64,000 bases of DNA from Mycobacterium kubicae (GTDB taxonomy: Bacteria; Actinomycetota; Actinomycetes; Mycobacteriales; Mycobacteriaceae): the NCBI RefSeq assembly GCF_015689175.1, contig NZ_CP065047.1:3162001-3226000 (forward strand), in the 5' to 3' direction. This document shows positions 36,997 to 46,117 of this stretch, piece by piece (position 1 is the first letter of the stretch; each line of letters starts with the position of its first letter). The notes beneath the pieces were generated by a model. It was given only the letters and a program-made list of their open reading frames with translations. It did no database searches and had not been told where the DNA came from. Position numbers and translations under genes: made by a program.

Positions 36997-37019
36997 CAGT
37001 CTGCCCGTACCGTGGATGG

Positions 37020-38117
37020 ATGGTCAGAGTGCGGCACACCGACGCCTGCCCGGGCGCGCTGCAAGTTCACCAGGCGGCCGACGGCGCGCTGGTGCGGGTT
37101 CGGGTTCCCGGCGGCATGATCACGGCCGCCCAGTTGGCCACGCTGGCCAAAGTGTCGACGGAACTGGGCGCCGGGACGCTGGAGCTGACCGCCCGCGGCA
37201 ACATCCAGGTGCGCGGGATCACTGACGTGGCGGCGGCCGCCGAAGCGATTGCCGGCGCCGGACTGCTGCCGTCCGTCAGCCACGAGCGGGTCCGCAACAT
37301 CGTCGCGTCACCGCTGTCGGGCCGAGTCGGCGGCAGGACCGACATCCGCCCGTGGGTGAGCGACCTAGACGCGGCTGTCTGCGCCGAGCCCGCCCTGGCC
37401 GGGTTGGGCGGACGGTTCTGGTTCAGTCTCGACGACGGCCGTGGCGATGTATCCGGTCTGGCCGCCGATATCGGTATCCACGTGTTCGGTGACGGGATCG
37501 GCTTGTTGATCGGCGGGCGCGACACCGGAATGCGGGTCGAGGATCCCGTCACCACGTTGGTCGAACTGGCGCGTCGATTCAGCGATATCCGCGGAACGGC
37601 CTGGCGGGTAGCGGAATTGGACAATGTCAACGACCTACTGCCAGGTGTGCGGCTGGGTACCGCGTTCCCGCCGGTGACCAAGGGACCGGTCGGCTGGCTG
37701 TCACAAGATGACGGCCGGGTGACACTGGGTGCTGCGGTGCCGCTGGGCGTGTTGCCGGCACGCGTAGCGGAATTCTTGGCCGCCATCGAGGCCCCGATGG
37801 TCATCACCCCGTGGCGATCGGTGCTGGTGTGTGATCTCGACGAAGCCGTGGCCGACGTCGCGTTACGGGTGCTGGCGCCGCTGGGCTTGGTGTTCGACGA
37901 GAACTCCCCGTGGTTGACCGTCAGCGCCTGCACCGGCAGCCCCGGCTGTGCCCACTCGGCCGCCGATGTGCGGGCGGACGCGACGCGCATGCTCGACGAC
38001 GACGCGGAAGTGCACCGACACTTCGTCGGCTGCGAACGCGCTTGCGGCAGCCCACTTGTTGGTGAGGTGCTGGTCGCCACCGGCGACGGTTACCGGTTGC
38101 TCAAGCATCTAGGGTGA
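37020..38117 (+). CDS. cobG: Precorrin-3B synthase CobG
   Basis: A 365-residue enzyme of the nitrite/sulfite-reductase-like family that uses O2 and a 4Fe-4S centre to convert precorrin-3A to precorrin-3B. The ferredoxin-like half-domain motif [14 protein letters not shown] and the cluster cysteines in [10 protein letters not shown] and [11 protein letters not shown] are present. ATG 37020 gives a length close to Rv2064. It starts the plus-strand cobG-cobH-cobIJ operon. Its presence indicates the aerobic B12 route. Confidence 0.94.
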   Translation: MVRVRHTDACPGALQVHQAADGALVRVRVPGGMITAAQLATLAKVSTELGAGTLELTARGNIQVRGITDVAAAAEAIAGAGLLPSVSHERVRNIVASPLSGRVGGRTDIRPWVSDLDAAVCAEPALAGLGGRFWFSLDDGRGDVSGLAADIGIHVFGDGIGLLIGGRDTGMRVEDPVTTLVELARRFSDIRGTAWRVAELDNVNDLLPGVRLGTAFPPVTKGPVGWLSQDDGRVTLGAAVPLGVLPARVAEFLAAIEAPMVITPWRSVLVCDLDEAVADVALRVLAPLGLVFDENSPWLTVSACTGSPGCAHSAADVRADATRMLDDDAEVHRHFVGCERACGSPLVGEVLVATGDGYRLLKHLG

Positions 38118-38121
38118 GCGA

Positions 38122-38748
38122 GTGCTCGACTACATCCGCGACGCGGCGGAGATCTATCGCCAGTCGTTTGCGGCCATCCGCGCCGAAGCCGACCTGGCCC
38201 GGTTCCCCGCCGACGTCGCGCGCGTGGTGGTGCGGCTGATTCACACGTGCGGACAGGTCGACGTCGCCGACCACGTTGCCTATACCGACGACGTCGTGGC
38301 CCGCGCCCACGCCGCCCTGCGCGCCGGTGCGCCCGTGCTCTGTGATTCGTCGATGGTGGCCGCCGGAATCACCGCGGCGCGGCTGCCCGCTGACAACGAA
38401 GTCGTGTCGCTGGTCGCCGATCCCCGCGCGGCCGAGCGAGCCGCCCGCACGCACACCACCCGCTCTGCTGCCGGTGTGGACCTGTGGGCCAACCGGCTGC
38501 CCGGCGCGGTCGTGGCCATCGGCAATGCGCCGACCGCGTTGTTCCGGCTTCTGGAACTGATCGACGAGGGAGTCGATCCGCCGGCCGCGGTGCTGGGCGG
38601 GCCGGTCGGGTTCGTGGGGTCGGCGCAATCCAAGCAGGAGCTCATCGAGCGACCCCGCGGCATGTCGTATCTGGTGGTGCAAGGCCGCCGCGGCGGCAGT
38701 GCCATGGCCGCCGCGGCCGTCAACGCGATCGCGAACGAGCGGGAATGA
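38122..38748 (+). CDS. cobH: Precorrin-8X methylmutase CobH
   Basis: A 208-residue enzyme, the same length as Rv2065, that moves a methyl group from C11 to C12 to make hydrogenobyrinate. The family motifs [10 protein letters not shown], the catalytic-histidine region [17 protein letters not shown] and [13 protein letters not shown] are visible. It starts at GTG 38122, 4 nt after cobG, and its stop overlaps the cobIJ start (ATGA). Confidence 0.94.
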   Translation: MLDYIRDAAEIYRQSFAAIRAEADLARFPADVARVVVRLIHTCGQVDVADHVAYTDDVVARAHAALRAGAPVLCDSSMVAAGITAARLPADNEVVSLVADPRAAERAARTHTTRSAAGVDLWANRLPGAVVAIGNAPTALFRLLELIDEGVDPPAAVLGGPVGFVGSAQSKQELIERPRGMSYLVVQGRRGGSAMAAAAVNAIANERE

Positions 38749-40217
38749 CCGAGCGGGGCACGCTGTGGGGTGTCGGGTTAGGACCCGGTGATCCGGAATT
38801 GGTGACCGTGAAGGCAGCGCGGGTGATCGGTGATGCCGACGTGGTGGCCTATCACAGCGCCCGCCACGGACGCAGCATCGCGCGCGGAATCGCCGAACGG
38901 TACTTGCGGCCCGGTCAAATCGAAGAACATCTGGTCTATCCGGTGACCACAGAGACCACCGATCATCCCGGCGGCTACGCCGGCGCGCTCGCAGACTTCT
39001 ACGTGGAGGCCACCCAGCGCATTGCGCGGCACCTGGATGCCGGACGCAATGTGGCGCTGCTCGCCGAAGGCGACCCGCTGTTCTACAGCTCGTATATGCA
39101 CCTGCACACCCGACTCACCGAGCGCTTCAACGCCGTCATCGTGCCGGGCGTGACGTCGGTCAGCGCCGCCTCCGCGGCCATCGCGACTCCGCTGGTGGCC
39201 GGTGACGAGGTGCTGTCGGTCCTGCCGGGCACGTTGCCGGTGGCCGAGCTGACCCGCCGACTCGCCGACGCTGACGCCGCCGTCATCCTCAAGCTAGGCC
39301 GGTCGTATCACAATGTCCGCGAAGCACTTTCGGCATCGGGACAACTCGACCATGCATACTACGTGGAGCGGGCGAGCACGCCGGGACAGCGCGTGTTGCC
39401 CGCCGCCGACGTCGACGACAGCAGCGTGCCGTACTTCTCCCTGGCGATGCTGCCGGGTGGGCGGCGGCGCGGACAGCCCGCCGGCAGCGTCGCGGTAGTG
39501 GGACTCGGCCCCGGCGATCTGGACTGGATGACACCCCAGAGCCGCCGCGAATTAGCCTGTGCCACAGACCTTATCGGGTACAGCACTTATCTTGATCGAG
39601 TTCCGGCGCGCGATGGGCAGCGCCGTCACGCCAGCGACAACACCGACGAACCTGCCCGCGCCCGACTGGCCTGCACCTTGGCCGAGCAAGGGCACGCGGT
39701 GGCCGTGGTGTCCTCGGGTGACCCGGGGGTATTCGCCATGGCGACGGCGGTGCTCGAAGAAGCCAAACAGTGGCCCGGCGTACAGGTTCGGGTCATCCCG
39801 GCAATGACCGCCGCCCAAGCCGTCGCCAGCCGAGTGGGCGCACCCCTTGGGCACGACTACGCCGTCATCTCACTTTCCGACCGGCTCAAGCCCTGGGAGG
39901 TGATCGCCGCACGGCTCACCGCCGCCGCGGCCGCCGACTTGGTGCTGGCCATCTACAACCCGGCGTCCAAGTCGCGGACCTGGCAAGTGGGTGCGATGCG
40001 CGACCTGCTGCTCGAGCACCGCGAGCCGGGCACGCCGGTGGTCATCGGACGTAACGTGTCGGGACCCGACGAAGAAGTCCGAGTGGTGCGATTGGCCGAT
40101 CTGGATCCCGCAGAAGTCGACATGCGCTGCCTATTGCTCATCGGTTCGTCCCAAACCCAATGGCACACCACCGATTACGGGGATCGGGTGTTCACGCCCA
40201 GGCGTTACCCGGGCTGA
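38745..40217 (+). CDS. cobIJ: CobI-CobJ fusion, precorrin-2 C20- and precorrin-3B C17-methyltransferase
   Basis: A 490-residue fusion of two SAM-dependent tetrapyrrole methylases, as in Rv2066. The first half (residues 1-240, [27 protein letters not shown]) is CobI. The second half (about 245-490, [33 protein letters not shown]) is CobJ. ATG 38745 overlaps the cobH stop. The 3' end overlaps the convergent PPE gene by 13 nt. In H37Rv the next genes are Rv2067c and blaC, which are absent here. Confidence 0.94.
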   Translation: MTERGTLWGVGLGPGDPELVTVKAARVIGDADVVAYHSARHGRSIARGIAERYLRPGQIEEHLVYPVTTETTDHPGGYAGALADFYVEATQRIARHLDAGRNVALLAEGDPLFYSSYMHLHTRLTERFNAVIVPGVTSVSAASAAIATPLVAGDEVLSVLPGTLPVAELTRRLADADAAVILKLGRSYHNVREALSASGQLDHAYYVERASTPGQRVLPAADVDDSSVPYFSLAMLPGGRRRGQPAGSVAVVGLGPGDLDWMTPQSRRELACATDLIGYSTYLDRVPARDGQRRHASDNTDEPARARLACTLAEQGHAVAVVSSGDPGVFAMATAVLEEAKQWPGVQVRVIPAMTAAQAVASRVGAPLGHDYAVISLSDRLKPWEVIAARLTAAAAADLVLAIYNPASKSRTWQVGAMRDLLLEHREPGTPVVIGRNVSGPDEEVRVVRLADLDPAEVDMRCLLLIGSSQTQWHTTDYGDRVFTPRRYPG

Positions 40218-41737
40218 CCGCCGTCGCCCCAGCTGCTGGGCAGCATCGGCACGCCCGGCGCGTCGTCGAATTCGTTGGCGGACAACGTGATCAGCCCGGC
40301 CGCCTGCTCGGATTGCGCACCGAAGGTGGGCGCGGCCCCGGCGAATCCGACCGGGCCCGCTCCGGCATCGGATGCCGTGATGGGTTCGGGATCCAGGTAT
40401 TCGTAGCGGTTGCCATGCACTTTGGCATCACCGCCCATGCGCCGGCGGCGCCGGGCCCGACCGGCGGCTGCCGCAGCCGCAGCCGCTGGGGCGTCGACGT
40501 CGTCGGGGTTCGGCTCGGGAGCCTTGTCCCGCGCTTTGCTGCTGGCGTTGCCCTTGGCCGACAACCCGGACAGGCCCACGGCGTACAGGGAGTCACCGAT
40601 GCCCGCCGTCAAACCCGTCGAGTCGGTGGCCGTCGGACCGAAGCCGACGCCCGGGCCACCCCCGGCCGGTCCCCCACCAACGGGATTCGCCACGGTGGTC
40701 GCCGTGGGACCGTGGGCCATCGGGGCGTGGCTGACGGTGGGAACGACCCCGGCCGTGCCGGGGACCGGCAACGCGCCGGCCGGTGCAGCGGCGGCCGTTG
40801 CCAACGGCGTCGCGACCGACAGCGGAACCGCGATGCCGACCGTCGTCGCCGCACCTGCTACCACGGCCGTGCCTCCCGCGGCCGACAGGACCGCGATCGC
40901 CGGCACTATTGCCAATTGAGCCAACGCGATCGCCTGTTGGCCGAAGGGCCAGAAAATCATCAGCGTGTGGAAGATGGCCCAGCCGATCGCGGTGGCAAGC
41001 GCCGGTGACAGGCCAGGAATATTCGAAAGGGCGGACGTGATCCCGTTGACGAACGGCACCGCAGGGATGGGCCAACCGCCGGGGTTCAGGTCCTTCGACA
41101 CCGGCCAGGCGAAGTTCGACGTGTAACTCTTCAGCCACGCGGTGAGCTGGTCCTGCCACGACGTGGAGAGGTTGCTCAACTGTTGGGTAGGCGACGCATC
41201 CGCTGATTTGGCTATCGGCGGTGCGGGTTGAGTCGCGGGCACGGCCGCCACGGCCGACTCGGTGGCCGCCTGATAGCCGGTCATCGTCTCGGCGGCTTGC
41301 ACCCACATGCGCACGTAATCGGCTTCGTTCAGCGCGATCGGGATGGTGTTGATTCCGAAGAAGTTCGTCGCCACCAACACCGCATGAATCGCGTGGTTGG
41401 CGGCGAGCTCGGCCAGCGTGGGCATGCTGGCCAGCGCGGCGGTATACGCGGCGGCGGCCGTTTGATGCAGAGCCGCCGCCGCAGTGCTCTTGGCGGCACT
41501 GTCGAGCAACCAACCGAGATAGGGGCCGTGGGCCGCGACGTACTGCTCAGCGGTCGGACCGGCCCACGCGCCCGCCTGGACGGCGCCGAGTACGGCCATC
41601 AGCTCGTCTGCCGCGTCGGCGAATTCCGTGCTCAGCGCCGACCATGCCTCGACGGCCGCCAAGAGCGACTCGGGCCCCGGCCCACTGCTCAGCAGCGCTG
41701 AATGGACCTCGGGCGGCAAGGCGAACCAGACCGTCAT
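40205..41737 (-). CDS. PPE family protein, PPE-PPW subfamily (PPE2-like)
   Basis: A 510-residue PPE protein. The N-terminal PPE domain (residues 1-180) has ALPPEV at 6-11 and the turn GAWAGP. A hydrophobic middle follows. A run of arginines, RARRRRR, lies at 427-433, and the C terminus carries the PPW signature: GFAGA (464-468) and PMLPSSW (497-503). This layout recalls PPE2 (Rv0256c), which in M. tuberculosis sits in a B12-riboswitch operon with cobQ1-cobU and has a nuclear-localisation-like basic run. PPE proteins are exported by ESX systems, but no PE partner gene is adjacent. Location among cob genes is striking. Confidence 0.9.
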   Translation of the reverse strand: MTVWFALPPEVHSALLSSGPGPESLLAAVEAWSALSTEFADAADELMAVLGAVQAGAWAGPTAEQYVAAHGPYLGWLLDSAAKSTAAAALHQTAAAAYTAALASMPTLAELAANHAIHAVLVATNFFGINTIPIALNEADYVRMWVQAAETMTGYQAATESAVAAVPATQPAPPIAKSADASPTQQLSNLSTSWQDQLTAWLKSYTSNFAWPVSKDLNPGGWPIPAVPFVNGITSALSNIPGLSPALATAIGWAIFHTLMIFWPFGQQAIALAQLAIVPAIAVLSAAGGTAVVAGAATTVGIAVPLSVATPLATAAAAPAGALPVPGTAGVVPTVSHAPMAHGPTATTVANPVGGGPAGGGPGVGFGPTATDSTGLTAGIGDSLYAVGLSGLSAKGNASSKARDKAPEPNPDDVDAPAAAAAAAAGRARRRRRMGGDAKVHGNRYEYLDPEPITASDAGAGPVGFAGAAPTFGAQSEQAAGLITLSANEFDDAPGVPMLPSSWGDGGQPG

Positions 41738-41847
41738 ACCTCAGTGGTCGCGTGCGGGCGGCAGTTAGTTCCATGGGTTCTGTGAACGGCGTGTGCATCG
41801 CGTAGGTGGTCTTTGCATGCAGCCCCGCGGTGCGCGACGATGCAGGG

Positions 41848-43188
41848 ATGCGGTGTGAGGTTGCGCGTGAGGAGCTGTCGGCGCGGCTGGACGGCGAGCG
41901 TCCACAGCTGCTGGCGCAGCAGGTCGACGCCCACCTCGAGTCCTGTCGACGATGCCGCAGTTGGCTGATCAGTGCGGCCGCGCAAACTCGGCGGTTGGCC
42001 ACCGTGGACGCGGGCCGCGGCCCCGACCTGGTCGACAAGATCATGGCTTCGGCCAGCGTTCCGGCGACGCCGTATCGCCGCTGGGTGCGCCGGCTGGGCA
42101 ACAGTTGCTGGCGGTGGTGCCTGATCGCCGTAGGCGTCTTCCAGGTCGCCATCGCCGCCGCCCAAATCAGTGGCATCGACTTCGGCATCATGCCGCACCA
42201 TATGCATGGCATGCACGGTGAAATGATGACCGGCGCGCATTTGCTGCACGAGTCCACCGCATGGCTGTTGGCGTTGGGGCTGGCCATGATTGCCGCCGGC
42301 ATCTGGACCGGCGCTGCGGCGGGTGTAGCCGCCATCGCCGGCGCCTACTCGCTCGCGCTGGTGGCTTATGTGGCGTACGACGCGTGGAACGGCGAGGTGA
42401 CGGCCGCCCGCATCGCCAGTCATGTGCCGGTGCTGGCCGGGATGGTATTCGCTTTGCTGGTAGCGCGAGACCGCGGCCGGGGCCGGTCGCGTTCCGAGCA
42501 ATCCGAAGCGGACGCGCCCGGCGAGCCGGCGGCTAGTTTGCCGGAGCGGCGCCGCGGGCATCTATGGCCCATCAACCGTTCTACGACGGCCCGTCGTACC
42601 CCCGGTGCGGCCGCCCGTTTAAGGTGGATGCCCATGACCGCGTCAAGCGACGACGAGGCCGTTACCGCGCTGGCCCTGGCGGCGGCAGAGGGGAACGCTC
42701 AGGCGCTCGAGGCGTTCATCAAGGCCACTCAGCAAGACGTGTGGCGCTTTGTCACGTACCTGTCGGACGCCGGCAGCGCCGACGACCTGACTCAGGAGAC
42801 GTTCCTGCGGGCGATCGGCGCCATACCGCGGTTCGCCGGCCGCTCCACCGCCCGAACCTGGTTGTTGTCCATTGCCCGCTGTGTCGTCGCCGACCACTTC
42901 CGCCACGCCCAGTCGCGGCCGCTGACCGCGCATGGCGCCGACCCCGAACAGTTGCTCGGCGGAGATCGGCACTCACGTGGGTTTGAAGACCTTGTCGAAG
43001 TGACCACCATGATCGCGCAACTCACCGCCGACCAGCGCGAAGCGTTGTTACTCACCCAGCTGCTCGGACTCTCCTACGCCGATGCGGCCGCGGTGTGCGG
43101 ATGCCCGGTGGGCACCATTCGGTCCCGCGTCGCCCGCGCCCGCGACGCCTTGCTGGCCGACGCCGACCGCGACGACCTGACCGGCTAG
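41848..43188 (+). CDS. Zinc-finger anti-sigma-like membrane domain in frame with SigC
   Basis: One uninterrupted 446-codon frame. Residues 1-45 contain an anti-sigma zinc finger HxxxCxxC (H29, C33, C36). Residues about 90-215 hold four membrane segments and a His/Met-rich loop ([13 protein letters not shown], near 113-125) suited to copper binding. After an Arg/Ser-rich linker (about 215-262), SigC begins at residue 263. No stop codon separates the parts. Either a fused protein is made, or SigC starts internally at ATG 42634 and the membrane protein is translated through. ZAS-type anti-sigma factors are normally a separate gene. The start ATG 41848 gives a family-like N terminus. Confidence 0.65.
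   Translation: MRCEVAREELSARLDGERPQLLAQQVDAHLESCRRCRSWLISAAAQTRRLATVDAGRGPDLVDKIMASASVPATPYRRWVRRLGNSCWRWCLIAVGVFQVAIAAAQISGIDFGIMPHHMHGMHGEMMTGAHLLHESTAWLLALGLAMIAAGIWTGAAAGVAAIAGAYSLALVAYVAYDAWNGEVTAARIASHVPVLAGMVFALLVARDRGRGRSRSEQSEADAPGEPAASLPERRRGHLWPINRSTTARRTPGAAARLRWMPMTASSDDEAVTALALAAAEGNAQALEAFIKATQQDVWRFVTYLSDAGSADDLTQETFLRAIGAIPRFAGRSTARTWLLSIARCVVADHFRHAQSRPLTAHGADPEQLLGGDRHSRGFEDLVEVTTMIAQLTADQREALLLTQLLGLSYADAAAVCGCPVGTIRSRVARARDALLADADRDDLTG
42634..43188 (+). CDS. sigC: ECF RNA polymerase sigma factor SigC
   Basis: A 184-residue ECF sigma factor closely matching Rv2069. The sigma-2 region ([18 protein letters not shown]) and sigma-4 helix-turn-helix ([19 protein letters not shown]) are intact. 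M. tuberculosis SigC is linked to virulence and, in recent work, copper acquisition. ATG 42634 ([10 protein letters not shown]) matches the known start, with AAGG at 42621-42624; ATG 42628 is an alternative. The same frame is open upstream through an anti-sigma-like domain. The stop TAG lies in CTAG at the edge of the IS composite. Confidence 0.93.
   Translation: MTASSDDEAVTALALAAAEGNAQALEAFIKATQQDVWRFVTYLSDAGSADDLTQETFLRAIGAIPRFAGRSTARTWLLSIARCVVADHFRHAQSRPLTAHGADPEQLLGGDRHSRGFEDLVEVTTMIAQLTADQREALLLTQLLGLSYADAAAVCGCPVGTIRSRVARARDALLADADRDDLTG
43185..43188 (+). other. CTAG flank, left, of the IS composite
   Basis: CTAG at 43185-43188 contains the sigC stop and is repeated at 47317-47320, where it contains the cobK stop on the other strand. 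Removing the composite leaves a shared CTAG with both stops overlapping, an arrangement also found between the 723-residue ORF and pepE at 55141-55144. Likely a 4-bp target duplication. Confidence 0.6.
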
Positions 43189-43304
43189 ACGGTATGGAGG
43201 CTGACTCGAGGCCGAAGGCCTCGGGCTGCAATCGGACGTGGGTTGCCGGTGTCGGGTGAACACTCGCACGGGTAGAGCCACAGTTGCAGATCAGGAGGCC
43301 TCCG

Positions 43305-44387
43305 GTGAGTTTCAACGGTACGAGTGTCGGGTTGGACGTGCACGCGCTTTCGGTGGTTGCTCATGCCGTCGATGAACAGACGGGTCGAGTCGAACGGGCG
43401 CGGTTGTGTCCTGATCACGGTGAGATCTTGGATTGGTTGCACCGGTTGCGAGGCCCGGTGCGAGTGGCCTATGAGGCCGGGCCAACGGGGTTTGGTCTGG
43501 CACGAGCTCTAGCGGATGCCCAGATCGACTGCGTGGTCGCCGCGCCATCGAAGCTGATCCGCCCGGCCGGGGATCGGGTCAAGACCGATGCTCGTGATGC
43601 TGCGCATCTGACCAGGTTGCTGCGGTTGGATGAGATCACTGCGGTTACGGTGCCCGACGTTGAGGTCGAGGCGGTGCGAGATTTGGTTCGTGCTCGCGAG
43701 GACGCCCGTGCGGATCTGATGCGTGTTCGGCACCGGTTGTCGAAGCTGTTGCTGCGCCAAGGCCGGGTCTACTCAGGTGGTCAGGCCTGGACCGGAGTGC
43801 ACGAAACGTGGCTTAGGCGCCAACGATTCGACGATGTCCACACCGCGGCGGCGTTTGATCATCACTTTGACGCGGTGCTCACCGCTACCGCGGCCAGGAA
43901 CCGTCTCGACGAGCAGATCGTCATGGTCGCGGCCTCACCGCGCTGGGCCGATCCGGTCAACCGGCTGGGCTGCCTACGCGGGATCTCGGCGTTGACTGGT
44001 CTGGCCTTAGCCGTAGAAATCGGGGACTGGACCCGATTCACCGGTGCCTCGATCGGCGCCTACGTCGGTCTGGTGCCCACCGAGTACTCCTCGGGGACTT
44101 CACGGGTCCAGGGTTCGATCACCAAGGCTGGCAACGCCCACGTCCGCAGACTGCTGATCGAATCGGCCTGGCACCACCGCGCCGGCTACCGCACCCCCGG
44201 TCCGACGATGCGGGCCCGATGGGCCAAGGTCGACCCAGCGCTCAAGGACCGCGGGCACGCCGGAAACCGCCGTTTACATCAGCAGTGGTGCCGGTTCAAT
44301 GAGCGCAAGAAGCCCCACGTCGTGGCCAACGTCGCGGTCGCTCGTCAACTGGCCGGTTGGTGTTGGTCGCTGGCCACGCTGACATAA
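43305..44387 (+). CDS. IS110-family transposase, left copy
   Basis: A 360-residue DEDD-type transposase. The N-terminal RuvC-like domain has GLDVHALSVVAHAV and, further on, AYEAGPTGFGLARAL and VKTDARDAAHL. The C-terminal Tnp_20 domain has LRGISALTGLALAVEIGDW and GSITKAGNAHVRRLLIE with the putative catalytic serine. GTG 43305 is chosen because AGGAGG lies at 43293-43298; the frame is open to 43284. The protein is identical to the copy at 46118-47200. IS110 enzymes act with a structured bridge RNA encoded in the element's non-coding end. Confidence 0.93.
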   Translation: MSFNGTSVGLDVHALSVVAHAVDEQTGRVERARLCPDHGEILDWLHRLRGPVRVAYEAGPTGFGLARALADAQIDCVVAAPSKLIRPAGDRVKTDARDAAHLTRLLRLDEITAVTVPDVEVEAVRDLVRAREDARADLMRVRHRLSKLLLRQGRVYSGGQAWTGVHETWLRRQRFDDVHTAAAFDHHFDAVLTATAARNRLDEQIVMVAASPRWADPVNRLGCLRGISALTGLALAVEIGDWTRFTGASIGAYVGLVPTEYSSGTSRVQGSITKAGNAHVRRLLIESAWHHRAGYRTPGPTMRARWAKVDPALKDRGHAGNRRLHQQWCRFNERKKPHVVANVAVARQLAGWCWSLATLT

Positions 44388-44629
44388 GCGCAGCCGCCCG
44401 AAGCTTGATCGGAGTCAGCCGGTCGGCGGTGAGGTAGGCGAACTGGACCTGCGTTACAGCTATGAGCAACAACAGCATTCGACCAATGCTGATGTGACGC
44501 CCGCCCCTAGAAAGCAGCCACCGTTCGCGCCGAACCATCGTCTTGCGGTACCCAACCCGCGTATATCAGTCTGACACCACCGTCGTTGACCAACGACCGC
44601 CGCGACGCCCGACTGACCCCGATCAAACG

Positions 44630-44661
44630 AAAGCCGCCCCGGCCCATACCGGGGCGGCTTT
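44630..44661. terminator. Strong GC hairpin in the left arm
   Basis: A 13-bp perfect stem (44630-44642 with 44649-44661) around a CCCATA loop, with A-rich and T-rich flanks on the two sides. It looks like a bidirectional terminator or a fixed element of a non-coding RNA. An exact inverted copy is at 45844-45875. Confidence 0.6.
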
Positions 44662-44819
44662 CACCTGCCTATTGACAAACAGTGCCTACATATCAGCTGT
44701 AGTGCCCAGGGTCGTTGGTTGAGATGTGACGACACGCTGTAGCGGTCGTTGATGGGTGAAGGTCTCCTGTCGTGGAGTGGAGCTGCTACCACTGCACCCA
44801 CAACGAACAGGAGACCTTC

Positions 44820-45812
44820 GTGGTCCACGCTAACGCTGTTTTGACGCCTCGGGGTCGGTTGATGCTGGCTCGTCGTGTCGTTGATGAGGGATGGCCGATC
44901 GTGCGGGCCGCTGAACATTTCCATGTGTCGTGGCCGACCGCTAAACGTTGGGCGGTGCGGTATGCGGCGATGGGCGAGGCCGGGATGACCGATCGCTCTA
45001 GCCGACCCCATCACAGCCCTAACCGCACACCGCCGCCGGTCGTGCGCCGCATCGTGGAGCTGCGGTGGCGACATCGCCTCTCACCGCTGGCGATCGCGTC
45101 GCGGTTGTCGATGCCGGCCTCCACAGTGCACGCCGTTCTGGTGCGGTGCCGACTGAATCGCCTGTCGTACATCGATCTTCGCACTGGAGAGGTCATTCGT
45201 CGCTATGAACACGATCGCCCCGGTGCGCTCCTCCACGTCGATGTGAAGAAATTGGGCAACATCCCCGACGGCGGCGGCTGGCGATTTGTGGGACGAGCGC
45301 AAGGATGGCAGAACCGACGTTCGATGCCCGACACCAAACGCAGTCGTTACCGCAACGAATTGATGGGGCATGGCTTCGTGCACACCGTAATCGATGACCA
45401 CTCGCGGGTGGCCTACGCCGAAATCCACGACGACGAAACTGCGGCCACCGCGATCGCGGTGTTGCGCCGCGCTGTGGGCTGGTTCGCCGTGCGCGGAGTG
45501 ACGGTGCAACGTGTGCTCTCCGACAATGGCTCGTGCTACCGCTCCCATGCCTGGCGCCACGCCTGTGCTGAGCTGCACATCGTGCCTAAACGGACCCGCC
45601 CCTACCGGCCTCAGACCAACGGCAAAATCGAGCGCTTTCACCGCACCATGACCGCCGAATGGGCCTTCGCCCGTCACTACCCCAACGAACGCACCCGCCG
45701 CTCAGCTCTACCGGCGTGGCTACACACCTACAATCACCACCGGCAACACTCCGCGATCGGCAAGACCCCACCCATCACACGGTTGACCAACCTGCCTGAG
45801 CACTACAGCTGA
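44820..45812 (+). CDS. IS481-family transposase
   Basis: A 330-residue DDE transposase. The N-terminal helix-turn-helix (LARRVVDEGWPIVRAAEHFHV) is followed by an integrase core with catalytic residues in LLHVDVKKLG, VLSDNGSCY and NGKIERFHRT. GTG 44820 with AGGAG at 44809-44813 gives the family's usual N terminus (VVHANAVLTPRGR). Its terminal repeats probably lie in the inner ends of the arms (around 44690-44710 and 45795-45815, sharing GTAGTGC and CAGG). Intact and the only asymmetric gene in the composite. Confidence 0.92.
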   Translation: MVHANAVLTPRGRLMLARRVVDEGWPIVRAAEHFHVSWPTAKRWAVRYAAMGEAGMTDRSSRPHHSPNRTPPPVVRRIVELRWRHRLSPLAIASRLSMPASTVHAVLVRCRLNRLSYIDLRTGEVIRRYEHDRPGALLHVDVKKLGNIPDGGGWRFVGRAQGWQNRRSMPDTKRSRYRNELMGHGFVHTVIDDHSRVAYAEIHDDETAATAIAVLRRAVGWFAVRGVTVQRVLSDNGSCYRSHAWRHACAELHIVPKRTRPYRPQTNGKIERFHRTMTAEWAFARHYPNERTRRSALPAWLHTYNHHRQHSAIGKTPPITRLTNLPEHYS

Positions 45813-45843
45813 TATGTAGGCACTGTTTGTCAATAGGCAGGTG

Positions 45844-45875
45844 AAAGCCGCCCCGGTATGGGCCGGGGCGGCTTT
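45844..45875. terminator. Strong GC hairpin in the right arm
   Basis: Inverted copy of the hairpin at 44630-44661, with a 13-bp stem and a 6-nt loop. It lies 31 bp after the IS481 transposase stop and would end that transcript. Confidence 0.6.
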
Positions 45876-46117
45876 CGTTTGATCGGGGTCAGTCGGGCGT
45901 CGCGGCGGTCGTTGGTCAACGACGGTGGTGTCAGACTGATATACGCGGGTTGGGTACCGCAAGACGATGGTTCGGCGCGAACGGTGGCTGCTTTCTAGGG
46001 GCGGGCGTCACATCAGCATTGGTCGAATGCTGTTGTTGCTCATAGCTGTAACGCAGGTCCAGTTCGCCTACCTCACCGCCGACCGGCTGACTCCGATCAA
46101 GCTTCGGGCGGCTGCGC

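Larger units (their letters stand above)
43189..44705 (+). repeat. Left arm of a 1517-bp perfect inverted repeat
   Basis: Every stretch I compared matches the complement of 45800-47316, including the outer 100 bp, the 3' end of the transposase gene and all 315 bp beyond it. The first mismatch is at 44706. The outer end has a palindrome CGAGGCC-GAA-GGCCTCG at 43207-43223. Position pairs sum to 90505. Confidence 0.92.

Noticed and set aside
36997..37019. Possible cobalamin riboswitch before cobG
   Set aside because: Only 23 bp separate cobG from the divergent hydrolase gene, too short for a riboswitch, and no B12-box-like sequence was seen there or upstream of the cobL-M-K operon.
44296..44538. 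80-codon ORF present in both arms of the IS composite (mirror copy 45967-46209)
   Set aside because: It partly overlaps the transposase 3' end antisense and has no ribosome site; its perfect duplication only reflects the inverted repeat.
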